A stretch of 64,000 nucleotides of DNA from Rhipidocladum racemiflorum (lineage: Eukaryota; Streptophyta; Magnoliopsida; Poales; Poaceae): positions 806,001-870,000 of the forward strand of contig CM070583.1 of NCBI GenBank assembly GCA_036346355.1, written 5' to 3'. The first letter of the stretch is position 1. The number at the start of each line of letters is the position of its first letter. A model generated the notes under the pieces. It was given only the letters and a program-made list of their open reading frames with translations. It did no database searches and was not told the DNA's origin. This document shows, piece by piece, positions 23,685 to 34,800 of this stretch. The position numbers were made by a program, and so were the translations under genes.

Positions 23685-25428
23685 TTAGGCACTTTTTGGT
23701 ACCCAATCTTTGTTGGGTCCAACAATGTTAGTCACAATAGACTTAGGAACCCAAATGGTCCTAATATTTGCATTATTGACTTGACTAACATAACTAGCAA
23801 TAGGTTTGCGATAATTGTTCCTCCTAAGCAATTGATTGGCATTTTTATAACAAGGCTTAGGAGGACAATGATACTTTGCAAAACTATTTCTAGTTTGCTC
23901 CCTTCTAAGCATATGATGATCATCATAATAGAAAAGCTTAGAGGATCTAGCAAGTCTAGCAAATTGATTGCTATTGTTATTTCTCCTAAGCAATTTGTTG
24001 GAATTGCTTTGAGTGGGCTTAGGAGTCCTAATAATTTTAGCAAATCCATTTCTAGACTTACTCTTCCTATGCAAATGAATATTATCATTTTTAGCAGGCA
24101 TAGGGGACTTGACAAGCTTGGCAATTACATTGCCATTCTTGTCCTTCCTAAGCTTAATAATCATTGAATTGAATAATAGGCTTAGGAATTGTACCTTTAG
24201 GGCAATTCTTACCGATGTGCCCTTTTTCCCGACAATTGAAGCAAGTAGGCTTTGAACGTCTCTTCCTCTTGTCTTGCTTCTTGCCGGTTTGCCTCATTGT
24301 TGATGGTTGTGGCTTGATCTCCACTTTGTTGGGGCACACGGAGGCGAAGTGGCCCTTCTTGTTGCATCCAAAGCACTTCAACATCTTCGATGATCCTCCA
24401 TGGTGCTTCGGCTTGCTCTTCTCCCTCTTGGAGATGTGGCCAGGAGTCCTCGCTTGTCTTGAGGCGCCCTTGGTTTGCTCAAGATTTAAATCGAGGATGG
24501 CCTTTCCTTTGATGACCCTCTTCAAGTCACTTTCCAACTTAGTGACTTGTTCCTTGAGCTCTTTATTTTCCTCTACAAGGTTAGTCTCACAAGACATAGA
24601 GGAAGTAATAGCAATTGAATTTGAGCAACAAGGAATATTATTGCTAGAGGTGGACATGCTATTATTAGATGAATTGCATGAAATGGAAGTTAATTTAGAG
24701 CATGGCAATTCATCTACTAAATCACAATGAATTCCTATGTCCACCTTGGGCTTAGGAATTTCTTTGGAAAGGAGGGGTTCATGATTTTCTTGAAGCATGT
24801 TATAATCATTTTGAAGTGATTCATGTTCACGCTTCAAAATCTTATATTTCTTTTTCTCCTTTCCAAGACAATTATTAAGCTCTTTTAGCAAATTGATAAG
24901 TTCATCGTAAGTGAACTCATCATCATCATCACTTACCTCATTCTTACCTTTCGCCATGAAGCAACGGATTTGTGATGGACGATCATCTTCATCTTCGCTT
25001 GAGGCGGAGGTTGAGGTTGAGGTTGATGGAGATGTCAGTTCTTCTCTTGATGTAGAGGTTGAAAAATCATCCACCGACATCCGGTCCTCAATGCAATCCT
25101 TATTTGATGATGTGGACACATCATATAATTCTTGAAGCTTGGTCCACATTTCATGAGCGCTCTTGAGATTGCATATTTCATCAAAAATATCTTCGCTCAA
25201 AACATTGAATAAGGCATTAGTAGCTTGAGCGTCGAGATGTAGGCATTTCATCTCTCCGTTAGTTGGATCAACTTCATTCAAAGGAGATGAAAAGCCGACA
25301 TCTACGATCCACCAAATTTGGGGGCTCATGGATTTAAAATGAGAAATCATGATTAATTTCCATGAAGCATAATTAGAGCCATCTAGCATAAGTGGATCAT
25401 GTGAGTGCACTAAACCTCTAGTCGCCAT
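23685..25428 (-). pseudogene. Copia-type gag, copy 2 (424-residue frame plus shifted tail)
   Basis: From ATG 25428 an uninterrupted frame of 424 residues runs to a stop at 24154. Residues 1-120 are the UBN2/DUF4219-like capsid region (LDGSNYASWKLIM). A Ser-rich acidic segment and a coiled-coil-like stretch around residues 195-310 follow. The CCHC knuckles begin at residues 352 (CFGCNKKGHFASVC) and 396 (CFNCREKGHIGKNC). The stop falls where copy 1 reads on, at a GCTTAA versus GCGAA difference, and the basic tail continues in another frame to 23685. The tail holds about five degenerate 26-28-residue repeats with LLRR, FAK and PKP signatures. It ends in the WVPKS motif that precedes protease in related autonomous elements, but no protease follows. 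Confidence 0.85.
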
Positions 25429-25468
25429 CCCTTACTCTCTAGACGGTTAAGTCTAATAAAATGAGAGA

Positions 25469-25485
25469 CCTTGGCTCTGATACCA
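25469..25485 (-). other. Primer-binding site, unit 2 (initiator tRNA-Met)
   Basis: Identical to the unit 1 site: TGGTATCAGAGCCAAGG on the minus strand, two bases from LTR copy C. Confidence 0.85.
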
Positions 25486-25487
25486 AT

Positions 25488-28107
25488 TGAAAGGACCGGG
25501 ATGTCGGCCTAGAGGGGGGGTGAATAGGCGATTACAAAATTATACCCAATTTAAATTAATCTATCAGAGATAATGCGGAAGCAAAGGGTACAATTAAGTT
25601 TTGCAATTTAAACAATTTACCCCGAGACAGTCAACCCGGACACTCCGGATATTTGGTCCGGATACTCCGGTATATCCGGATACTCCGGATCAATATACCG
25701 GATACTCCGGGTTGCCTGTTTCGGTCAGAACAGAGCACACGCAATAAAATTAAGCACGACTTCGATTCTAGTGATATAAATTACTCTACTGCAACAAAGC
25801 AAGTATACAAGCAATAATAGATGCGGTAGAAGCAATCTAATCAATCTAAGCACAAGAATCGAAGACAAATTAAACAAGTGAGTAAAAGAGGAAACCGAAG
25901 GAGACACGAAGATTTGTTCCCGAAGTTCGGATCCTTGAGGGGATCCTACGTCTCCGTTGAGGCGGCTCGGTCACACTTGAGCCGGGTCTCTTTCAACCCT
26001 TGTCCTCCGGTGTTGCACTTGGCACTCGGCGATCACGGCCACCCAAGACTCGGAGTCTCTTTCAACTCGCTAGCCGCTCGTCGTTGCACCTTGCATACGC
26101 CGGCTTCACTTCTTTGATACCTGTCCTCGCGGAGGCGGAATCCGGCCTTCACAAACTTCCCACGGCGCACCACACCAAGTTGGTGGCTCGTAGGCGACCT
26201 CCTAGCCGTCTAGGAGTCCTCAATCTCCAAGAGTAACAAATACTCTCGAAGAACTCACTTAGAATCAACCTCAAGTGCTCAACAACTCAAATCACACTTA
26301 ACCCTAGCACTACCCACTCTCACACCCAACCCTTCACTCAAAAGGGGATCACTAAGATCTTAGGATTAGAGGGGCTTTGGGGCTCAAGATCACCAAGAAA
26401 ACACCTCAATACACCCAAAGAAACATCCCCAACGGCTACTTTGAAGTGGGCAAGAAGGGGCTTTAAATAGCCATCCCAAAAACTAGCCGCTTGGGACCGA
26501 ATGGGCAACCCTGAGACTCCGGATAAAACCCCTGAGACTCTGGATCATCCGGATACTCGAATCATCCGGATACTCGGATAACCCGAGACTCGGGTTACAA
26601 CCCGGATACTCCGGATCTCCCGAGCAAAGACGCAAAGACCCGGACGAAACGGGCATAACTTTTGACCGGACTCGATTTCGCAAATTCGGACTTTTCGAAA
26701 GCTATGAACGGTGGCTATCCAACTAACAAGGTCTCACTACCCAAATCCAAAAGGATCAAATCAGATTTCACAAAGAATCCACAAGGAGACCTCAAATTCT
26801 CACTTTCCTGAACCACCAACACTTCTATCCTCACACCAACCCACCTACACCTAGGTGAACACGGTGTGACTTGGGTTTCTCAACCTTAGACACGGATAGA
26901 CCACTTTTGAGCACTTGAGACATGTCTAAGTAATTTCAACGATTGCATCCCTCTTAATAGTACGGCAATCCTTAGACTCAAATTTAAACACAAAATCTAA
27001 GTCTTACACTAAGCTTACATGCCGACTTTTTGGATGCACTGCATGATGACGTTTTCACAAAGATTGATGACGCCTTCGTCTTGTCAACCTCGACGCGATT
27101 CACCTCATGAGACTCTCGTCCTCTCCGACCTTGACCTCGATCATCACCAAGACGATCCTCACGCCAAGTCGTTCTTGACTTAGTCCTCACTCTTGGTGAC
27201 ACCGCCTTATTTGACTTTGACTCGATTGTCATCCTTCAAACCATCTTGGTCATCATACACACAGCTTTGGGACCTAACTCTTATCAAAGCACTCAAAGAA
27301 ACATATTAGTCCCACAAGCTTAAAAGATATATTGAATAAATTGATAATAACAAGTGTTTCATATCAAGAAGCACAATATGAATGGAAACACTTGACAATA
27401 GAAATATTCTCTGCTAAGTGCATCATGATGAATATATGATTGATCTAATCGCACTAGAGAGATAATTGCCAATATGAAGAATCAATTAAATCATGGCAAG
27501 GACCACAGACTTTGCTTAAATGAAGCACATGATAGAATATACACGAATTACACATGTGCAAACAATATTTGGAATGCGAGTAAATAATGTAATCCAATTC
27601 TAGATTAAACTTCACTAAGAGAGGTGCATTAGAAGATACACAACTAAGACATGTATGCACCAAGTCAATATGAAGCAATGAAGTTTAACTCTAGTTAACA
27701 CAAGCATATTAAAAACAAAACACATAATGAACTCAAATGAATATATATATGCACAAGCAATTATGACATGAATCAATGTGCACATATGAAATCAACAAGT
27801 TACTTAGAGTTCAATATGCATTTGCTAAAGAGGAATGCAATGACAAATATGGAAGGAATACCGAGATTGCATACCTCATTTTTGCTTAACCATCCCAATT
27901 GATTTTCCTCTAAAATAGATGAGACTAATGTTCAACTAGGCAATAAACATGTTAGTCTCATAACAATATAAACATATTAGAGGTTTGTCTTTTGTTAAGC
28001 ATTAAGTTAAGCATTTGTACAATTACATTGATTGACATTACATGCGTTTGTTATTAATCGTTTATCATTAATCACCAAAACAACATAAGTGCCTAGACGC
28101 ACTTTCA
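25488..28107 (-). repeat. LTR copy C (5'-most in element orientation), 2620 bp
   Basis: Outer LTR ending CGCACTTTCA. Its left palindromic cluster (about 25625-25715) is the cleanest of the three copies, with several perfect TCCGGATACTCCGGA-type units. The right cluster is near 26510-26620. Confidence 0.9.
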
Positions 28108-28112
28108 ATGGG
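28108..28112. repeat. Target-site duplication, right copy (ATGGG)
   Basis: Matches 8087-8091 exactly and abuts the outer end of LTR copy C. Confidence 0.85.
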
Positions 28113-30056
28113 TCTAATTTAACTCGACATGTGGCTGGAGTTACAAAGACAGGCCGTTGGATTACACGTTGCAAACTGGCCACTTTCTAGAAAGCAACTT
28201 GTAAATTGTTTATTTCAAAGTATAGGTGTGGACTTTTCATCATAATTCAAAAACACAGGTTGTACATAGGGATTATATCTTTCCTTTCTTATGCTTGCTC
28301 TTTTTTTTATTTTTAGGTGTATAAGAATGGTTATAGGGTTTTTTTTTCATAACCGAATGGATCGAATCGGAGGCTGAGATAGGCCTCGTGTCACTCGAGT
28401 CATGGTCCGAGACCTACGATTAAAATGTTTTGAGATTCAGATGAGTTTGCTTTGACTATAGGCTGAATCCGTCCCTAAAGCGAATGGTTCTATGTTTTTT
28501 TTCAACCCGTTGGATTTTTTCTTAAAGGGGATTATGAATAGGTCTTTGGTTTGAAAATGTAAGGACAATATTATAGCTTTTTGTGCGCTGGCTGGGGTGT
28601 GTTTTTCATTAGTTGTGTCGAGCAATCGGTTGCCCGTGCTTGTAGTGGTTTATCCAAGTAATCAATAAAGCTCTCTGAAAAAAAAAACTTATTCTAGAAA
28701 AATAAATCATGTAAGTTGCAAATATTTCCAAAGAAATTAAAGAGAATATTATGCAAATTAAACGATGTTTTCTATATGAGAGTATGAGACACTAGTACAC
28801 GTACTATTGTTCTTCACTGTTTGCAAGCGTATGGGCTCGCAAGTCGCAAATCAAGTAGGACGACCTGCCCACTGTGTCCTTGACTGACATGACATGGCAC
28901 GAATAGTACTCGAGAAATGTGTATAAACGATTGTATTATTTTTCTTTACTATATTATTAGATGGCGTATTTTACTTTACCCTATAATTGTAAATGATATC
29001 GAGATATTAAAAGGAGATGATATACGAAACAAGGATAAAAAAATTCTCGTCAAAATTATAACTTGCTATATATTTTAAAACAAAATTTAATGCAAGAAAT
29101 ACACGTGTTTTAGGGGGGGGGGGGGGTTGAAGCGTTCAAAAGTTGCTGTCTACGTGCAAACAAGACGTTAGCCCATCAGAATGAGTTGATTTGATGTGTC
29201 TCGTCCATGCGTGTGGGGCCTCCGCCCGTTTCCCCGATACTTCTCACCACCAAATGAATCAGACAGCGACAAAAATGATGGGCTGGTTGACTCTTCCCTC
29301 CATCTCTTTTCTCTCAAGACAAAAAATCATCCTGCTTAATTTGGACTAGATCACGACGAGTGAAGATTTTGTTTCCGACTTTTATGTTTGATCTAATCTA
29401 TTTTACCTTCGCACCATAAAGATAATTCAATGCGCATACTATGTCCCAAAAGGATTGCTGTTATTTGGACTTTTTAGAGAAGCTCAATGATAAAACCTTA
29501 TGCATATATTTCATTATTAAGCCAAATCAAGATATATATATATATATAGGAAAAATACCTTCCACCCTCGGGTGTAGTTACTCCCATCTATGAAATACCA
29601 CCTAAACAAACTTCAAATACTCGTCTATCACTTTAGATACACTCATATACTAATTATAAAATATTTCAATGTGAACATATGAAAAAAATGCACGAGAGTA
29701 CATATGACGACGATTAACATACCATATTCTAATTCTAGGCATACAGTCTCGTAAGAAAAAAGAGCTCATAAGTAAAGACAAGGTCCAAGGCCCATTACCT
29801 GGTTACGACTTCAACCGGATTCAAATTCAGTCACGTGGAAATATTTCCGACTGATGTACAAAACATTAAAGTCGAATATATGATATAGTTACCCTGACCA
29901 GATATATATATATTGGTCGGGAATGATTCATTCAGCTACCCCAACCAGCATATGCATGGGTCGTACGTTGGATAGTTTTCGCTCCGGCTTAGTTGCCGTC
30001 GGGAAAGAAGTTACCTTCGTATAAAATAAACCAGAGGAAGACGCTTTCTCTGACAA
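28113..30056. other. Intergenic, no gene recognised
   Basis: AT-rich DNA with no gene-like frame. It contains a G homopolymer of about 14 bases at 29113-29127 and a short (TA)n run near 29531-29548. Nothing else can be supported. Confidence 0.5.
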
Positions 30057-30057
30057 G

Positions 30058-30215
30058 TAGGAAGGGTTGGCTTTGCTATTGGATGTCGGGCCATCGATGC
30101 ATGGGGCGCTGCGGGGATTTGAAAGCGTCTGCTCGACTCCTGTGCATAAGAAGGCAAGCATATGTTATTTCCGTTCAAAACTTTGCACTTTCCCCAATTC
30201 AAATGCTATTATTGC
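30058..30215 (+). pseudogene. Stray duplicate of Ku80 exon 2 and start of intron 2
   Basis: Positions 30061-30153 match Ku80 exon 2 (32029-32121) base for base apart from about ten substitutions. They begin after a TAG acceptor-like triplet and continue about 60 bases into the intron, including the unusual GCAAGC donor. The translated exon (LLLDVGPSMHG) has no stop. Upstream there is no homology to intron 1, and downstream homology ends near TTGCCTGTCAA. It is therefore a one-exon fragment, not a gene. Its ends are abrupt, suggesting capture by a mobile element or a filler-type repair event. I found no clear flanking inverted repeats. Confidence 0.8.
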
Positions 30216-30532
30216 CTGTCAACGAGCATGTACTGGACTGGACGCAACAACGCATGGGCCGTGTTGAGTGGATCACGACTTGCCTCGCTTCGGCTTCTTC
30301 TCCTTCCATCTCCGCTACATGGGGATGGAAGGCTGCTACCGCATAAATCCTAGGGGTGCAAATAGAGTGAATAATTTTCGACCGTTCGATCATCCGAATA
30401 AATTTGGATAGTATTCAGAGCATAAATTTGAATATCCGGAATTTTTTTTCCTGCATATCGGATTCGGATAGTTTTTTCGGATGTAAAACGAATAAAAAAT
30501 ATTCGTCAGATTCAAATATATCCAAAATATTA

Positions 30533-30686
30533 GGGTGTGTTTGGTCGATGGGATGAGGTTGAATGAGATGGGATGGTTTTGTACCATTTGGTTCCATTAT
30601 TTTGGGTGAATGGAATGGTTCAGCATCTAGAGGGAATATATCACTTAGTCCAGGATGGAATGATTCTATTCAAACAACCAAACACA
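30533..30686. mobile_element. MITE candidate with GTGTTTGGT termini
   Basis: Begins GGGTGTGTTTGGT after TTA and ends ACCAAACACAT, so the two ends are inverted repeats of about 10 bases. It is about 150 bp, non-coding and GATGGGATG-rich. A matching target duplication is not convincing on the right, so family assignment is open. Confidence 0.4.
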
Positions 30687-30735
30687 TAGATAATTTTTTC
30701 TTAAACTATCTCATATATGTATCGTATATCACTTA

Positions 30736-31440
30736 GGCCCTGTTTGTTTTGGCTTTTTTATCGGCTTAAAAGCAAAAAAGCCTAAGCCGAAACAAATGAC
30801 TGGCTTTTAAATCAAACTTTAAAAAATCTTAAAGCCCATATATAATTATAAGCCAAAAGTCAGACAAGAGGAGTTTTTTTTTTACTTTTTTGAATGCAAT
30901 AACCTTTTGCCACTAAAAGTCTCTAAAATTACCCACCAAATGCCATCATATATAAATCGAGAATTCCTCCCTCATCTCATTTAGGGTATTTTAGACTTTC
31001 CATCTATAAGCTATACCATCTAACCCATTAAGAGCATCTCCAAGAGAGAGCCCTAAAAATGAGCCTTAAATTTTAATTTAGGACCCCAACTAATTAGATT
31101 TAGGACTCCACCGAAATATTCACTCCAGCAATTAGGCCCTAAAACCCAACAAAGATAGGGCTCAATCACAGAGTTGCTAAATATAGCTACTCTCCTAGGG
31201 GCCCTAAAACAATTTGCTAAATTTTAACAATTTAGAGTCTTTGCTGGAGTTAATATTTTTCCCAAAAGCCCTATAATTCAAATTATGGCCATATTTAAGA
31301 CCCCTCTTAGAGATGTTCTAATAAGTCAGGATACCAAATATCATATCTTGGTTTAAAAGTAGACGTTTTAAAAGATTATTAAACTAAAAAGCCAGCTTTA
31401 AACCAAAAGCTAAAAAGCCTAAACCGAAACAATCAGATCC
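30736..31440. mobile_element. PIF/Harbinger-like MITE carrying a nested MITE
   Basis: Termini are GGCCCTGTTTGTTTTGG on the left and CCGAAACAATCAGATCC on the right, imperfect inverted repeats. It is flanked by TTA at 30733-30735 and 31441-31443. TTA target duplication and GG-starting termini are typical of PIF/Harbinger-derived MITEs. Subterminal AAAAGCCTAAGCCGAAAC-type sequences recur in both arms. Positions 31029-31321 are a later insertion. Confidence 0.65.
31032..31318. mobile_element. Nested MITE with GAGCATCTCC terminus, 287 bp
   Basis: Starts GAGCATCTCCAAGAG and ends CTTAGAGATGTTC, a clear inverted repeat. TAA flanks it at 31029-31031 and 31319-31321. It interrupts the surrounding MITE, so it is younger. 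Confidence 0.65.
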
Positions 31441-31443
31441 TTA

Positions 31444-31815
31444 ACACACCGTTTAATAGAAGCTTTCTGAATAGTGTCCGTTAACAATCCGGTGAGGCCA
31501 TTCGGCGGTTCAGCCCATTCTCGATCCCGATTCCCCTTTGGGCTTTTCGCGCTGCCGACTTCCGCCCGAGAGACCAAAGTCACCAGACCGAGACCTCTCT
31601 CTAGCCCATGGTCTCCATGCCCTAGGACCCTAGCCAGCCGCCGCCGCCGCTTCGGGGGGCCGGCACCGGCGGCCGGGAGCCCTGCGCCGCCGATCCCCTC
31701 CATTCACCCGGTGCCTCCGAGCTCCGCGTCCCGTCCTCCCCCGCGCCGGTGACCTCGGAGATCCGCCGTCCTTCTTCTGCTGCGCCAGAAACCCTCGGCC
31801 GGCATCTCCGATCGC
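31444..31815 (+). promoter_or_regulatory. Ku80 upstream region and probable 5' UTR
   Basis: GC content rises sharply from about 31490 towards the Ku80 start, with a CCGCCGCCGCC tract near 31638. This is typical of grass promoters and 5' UTRs. The proximal promoter is short because MITEs end at 31443. No TATA box can be called with confidence. Confidence 0.4.
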
Positions 31816-34800
31816 ATGGCTCGCAACAAGGTACGCCAACCCTTCCCATCGGCATCTTCACCTGATGCTTGATTTCATGGGTTCCAGCAACAACCCCCTC
31901 CTTCAGCGCTCCCCTGTTCTAGGGTTTGATGCTGTCATTAAAAGTGGACGTACTTTTCACTTGCCCATAAGTACATACGGTGATGTTTTTTTTATCTGCC
32001 AATTAATATATTATTGTTTGTTGTGTAGGAAGGGTTGGTTTTGCTATTGGATGTTGGGCCATCGATGCATGGGGTGCTGCGGGAAGTTGAAAACGTCTGC
32101 TCGACTCTTGTGCATAAGAAGGCAAGCATATGTTATTTCCACTCAAAACTTTGCAATTTCCCCAATTCAAATGCTATTGTCTGTCAATTCATCGTAAACC
32201 ATCAATGGGACAAGCTAATCGCCTCTGTTTTTTTGCTTTCTGCAGCTAGTTTATAATAGGAGCGATGAGGTCGGTGTCGTTCTTTTTGGAACTGAAGGTA
32301 TAATAGCTATTTGCAATTGCATTAACTAAACTTCTGCTTCAATTCTCCTGTGTTGATCTTGTGCATTGTTCTAAATAAAGGCCGTTAAGGCCTTGTAAAT
32401 GGCTGTTAAGACGGTAAAGTTCCCCTGCCCGTTACGTTTATGGATATTTGAAGGTTTGTTCTTTTTTCGGGCCGTTTATCCGGTTTAATGGCCGTTAACA
32501 TTTAATAGGCCTGTTTTGTCGGGCCATTTATTTCGGTAAAGTTGCAAGATTGCCATATGACACCGAAAATTATGACATACATGAGATGAATGCTAGCTTT
32601 GCTTTTCATTGCCACTTGAGCTGGTCATTCTTTCAATCATGATTCTTTAATTATATTCACATCATGTTATCTTTTTTTCTTTATGTCACCGCTATGGACA
32701 ATTGTTGATAGACTGGTAGTTTCATTCAGTATGCATCAAAGAAGATGAACTATATGCTTATTTTGTTACCACACGCACGCACACACGTAAAATCCAGATA
32801 TTTTAGGAAAGCTAATCACAAAATCAATGTTCTAAATAACGGTAAACGTTAATGAATGGTCACCCTACCTTTTAGTGTTTATACGGTAAGTAGCCCTGTA
32901 CTATTTAAAATTCAGAGAATATATATATCCGTGCGTGCGTGCATATAGGTTATGATGCAATGATGAATTGAATGTAACTTCTATTTGCAAGTGCATGTAT
33001 GGCACTGAACCCTGATTAATGTCACTTCAAGGAAGCCTTATCATACATATATTTACATTGACCAAGTATTCCAATGGAAAAGGATCAAATAAGTTAATGT
33101 TTTCCTTGTCATGCATCTAGACTTTGGGGGCATTTCTTCCGAATTCGCTACTGCACCATAGCTCTAGTTTACATCAATATTCGAATTTCATTGCTTGAGC
33201 CTTCAACACAAGCCAAGAAGATTACCTGGGCTGCATTTTTCTTACTTCTAAAAGTAAAAAGTGGACCACTTAAGTTGTTCTGATTTATGCAGAGACATGC
33301 AATGACCTCGCGAAGGAGCTTGGGGGCTATCAGCATGTGGTGGTTAAACATGATGTCAAAGTTGTTGATGACGGAACAACAGTTGCTCTTCATGATCTTC
33401 CAAGAGGAACTGCAGCTGGTGATTGTATCCATAAATAACAGTATGTGCTGGTGTTTGGTTTTTAGTCGAATGTTAAGTACCCACCTGTTACTGCATGTGC
33501 TGTAACTATCACTATCAGCACACGATACCTGTTTTGTACTTTCACTTTTTAAGCAATTTCTTGTTGTAGTGTTTCCTACATTTATATTTACTATGTCATA
33601 TCTACAACATCGGAACTTGAAAGTAGTTCTTTGATCCATCATATTCAAGTTTTTGCATTTTGAGGAGTTCCCTTTGTTGTTATTTTGCCATCCATGAATT
33701 ATACTTAACACTTGGTTATTTATGTAGCAGATTTGGACTGTTGCAAACTGTTTTTTACATGCTTCAATTGCACCTTTTTGCTGTTTTTCCTGTCTTTACA
33801 TCATATGATTTCTTTGATTTACCTTATTATTGATGTGTGGAGTGGGACGTGGTCTTGTTCTATGCTCTTATGGAGCTTGATCAAAATCAGGCATTGGAAT
33901 TCCTTGACTAAAGCAAGTTCTGGATGCTATTGTTGTTGGTTTGGATATGCTGATAAAGAGATTTGGAAGTACCAAAGGAAAGCAACGTCTCTGTCTAATC
34001 ACTGATGCACAACATCCATTAAGAGATCCGCCCCAAGGGACAAAAGAAGATCAGGTGGACACTATTGCAGACCAGATGAAAAGACACGATATCAAAATGG
34101 ACTGCATTGTTTTCAGAGAATCTGGAGTTCGTCACAATGCTGTAATGGATGAAAATGACCAATTATTATTTCACTTCAGAGATAGGTCAGTAGCAAAGGT
34201 AGTCCAGGTTGACAGCCCGACATCACTCTTAGGTGCTCTCAAGACTAGAAATGTACTGCCAGTTACTGTCTTCAGAGGAGACCTAGAAGTGAGCTCTAAT
34301 TTTAATATCAAGGTGGGATGTTTTTTTATATGTAATGTTTCTGTTAGTTAGAGGAAGTTTATGTTAGTTCAACTTCAATGTTTCTGGTTCAGTTTGCAAT
34401 TTGGTTTGGGATTACTAACCCAAGATAATATCATTACCGTTCCACTTAGTTCACAGCGATGTTTCTGCTTGATGCCCTTGTGAACAGGTGTGGGTCTATA
34501 AGAAAACATCTGAGGAGAAATTCCCCACTTTGAAGAAGTATTCTGACAAAGCTCCTCCAAGTGATAAATTTGCCTCTCACGAAGTCAAAGTGGATTATGA
34601 GTACAGAAGTGTTCTAGAACCAGACACAGTTGTCCCACCAGAGCAAAGAATTAAGGGATATCATTACGGTCCTCAGGTTGTTCCTATATCATCTGCTGAA
34701 TGGGAGGCTGTCAAGTTCAAACCAGAGAAAGGTGTCAAGCTTCTAGGCTTTGCAGATAGATCCATCATATTACGGTATTCTATATCCTTCAACTTGGCAT

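Larger units (their letters stand above)
8092..28107 (-). mobile_element. Tandem Copia-type LTR retrotransposon array (LTR-int-LTR-int-LTR)
   Basis: Three LTRs of about 2.62 kb (8092-10714, 16783-19414, 25488-28107) alternate with two internal regions of about 6.07 kb (10715-16782, 19415-25487). Each LTR starts TGAAAG and ends CTTTCA on either strand. A primer-binding site, a polypurine tract and the gag frame all place the element on the minus strand. Gag type, primer and long LTRs with the CTAGAGGGGGGGTGAATAGG motif point to the SIRE/Opie-like Copia lineage of grasses. No protease, integrase, reverse transcriptase or RNase H is present, so it is non-autonomous. The outer 5-base duplication, with no separate duplication around the middle LTR, suggests unequal recombination between LTRs of one original insertion. 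An assembly artefact is the alternative. Confidence 0.9.

Noticed and set aside
8092..28107. Three independent retrotransposon insertions, or a CRISPR-like repeat array
   Set aside because: Only the outermost LTR ends carry a target duplication and the units share LTRs, so one recombined element explains it. The repeat size and content exclude CRISPR.
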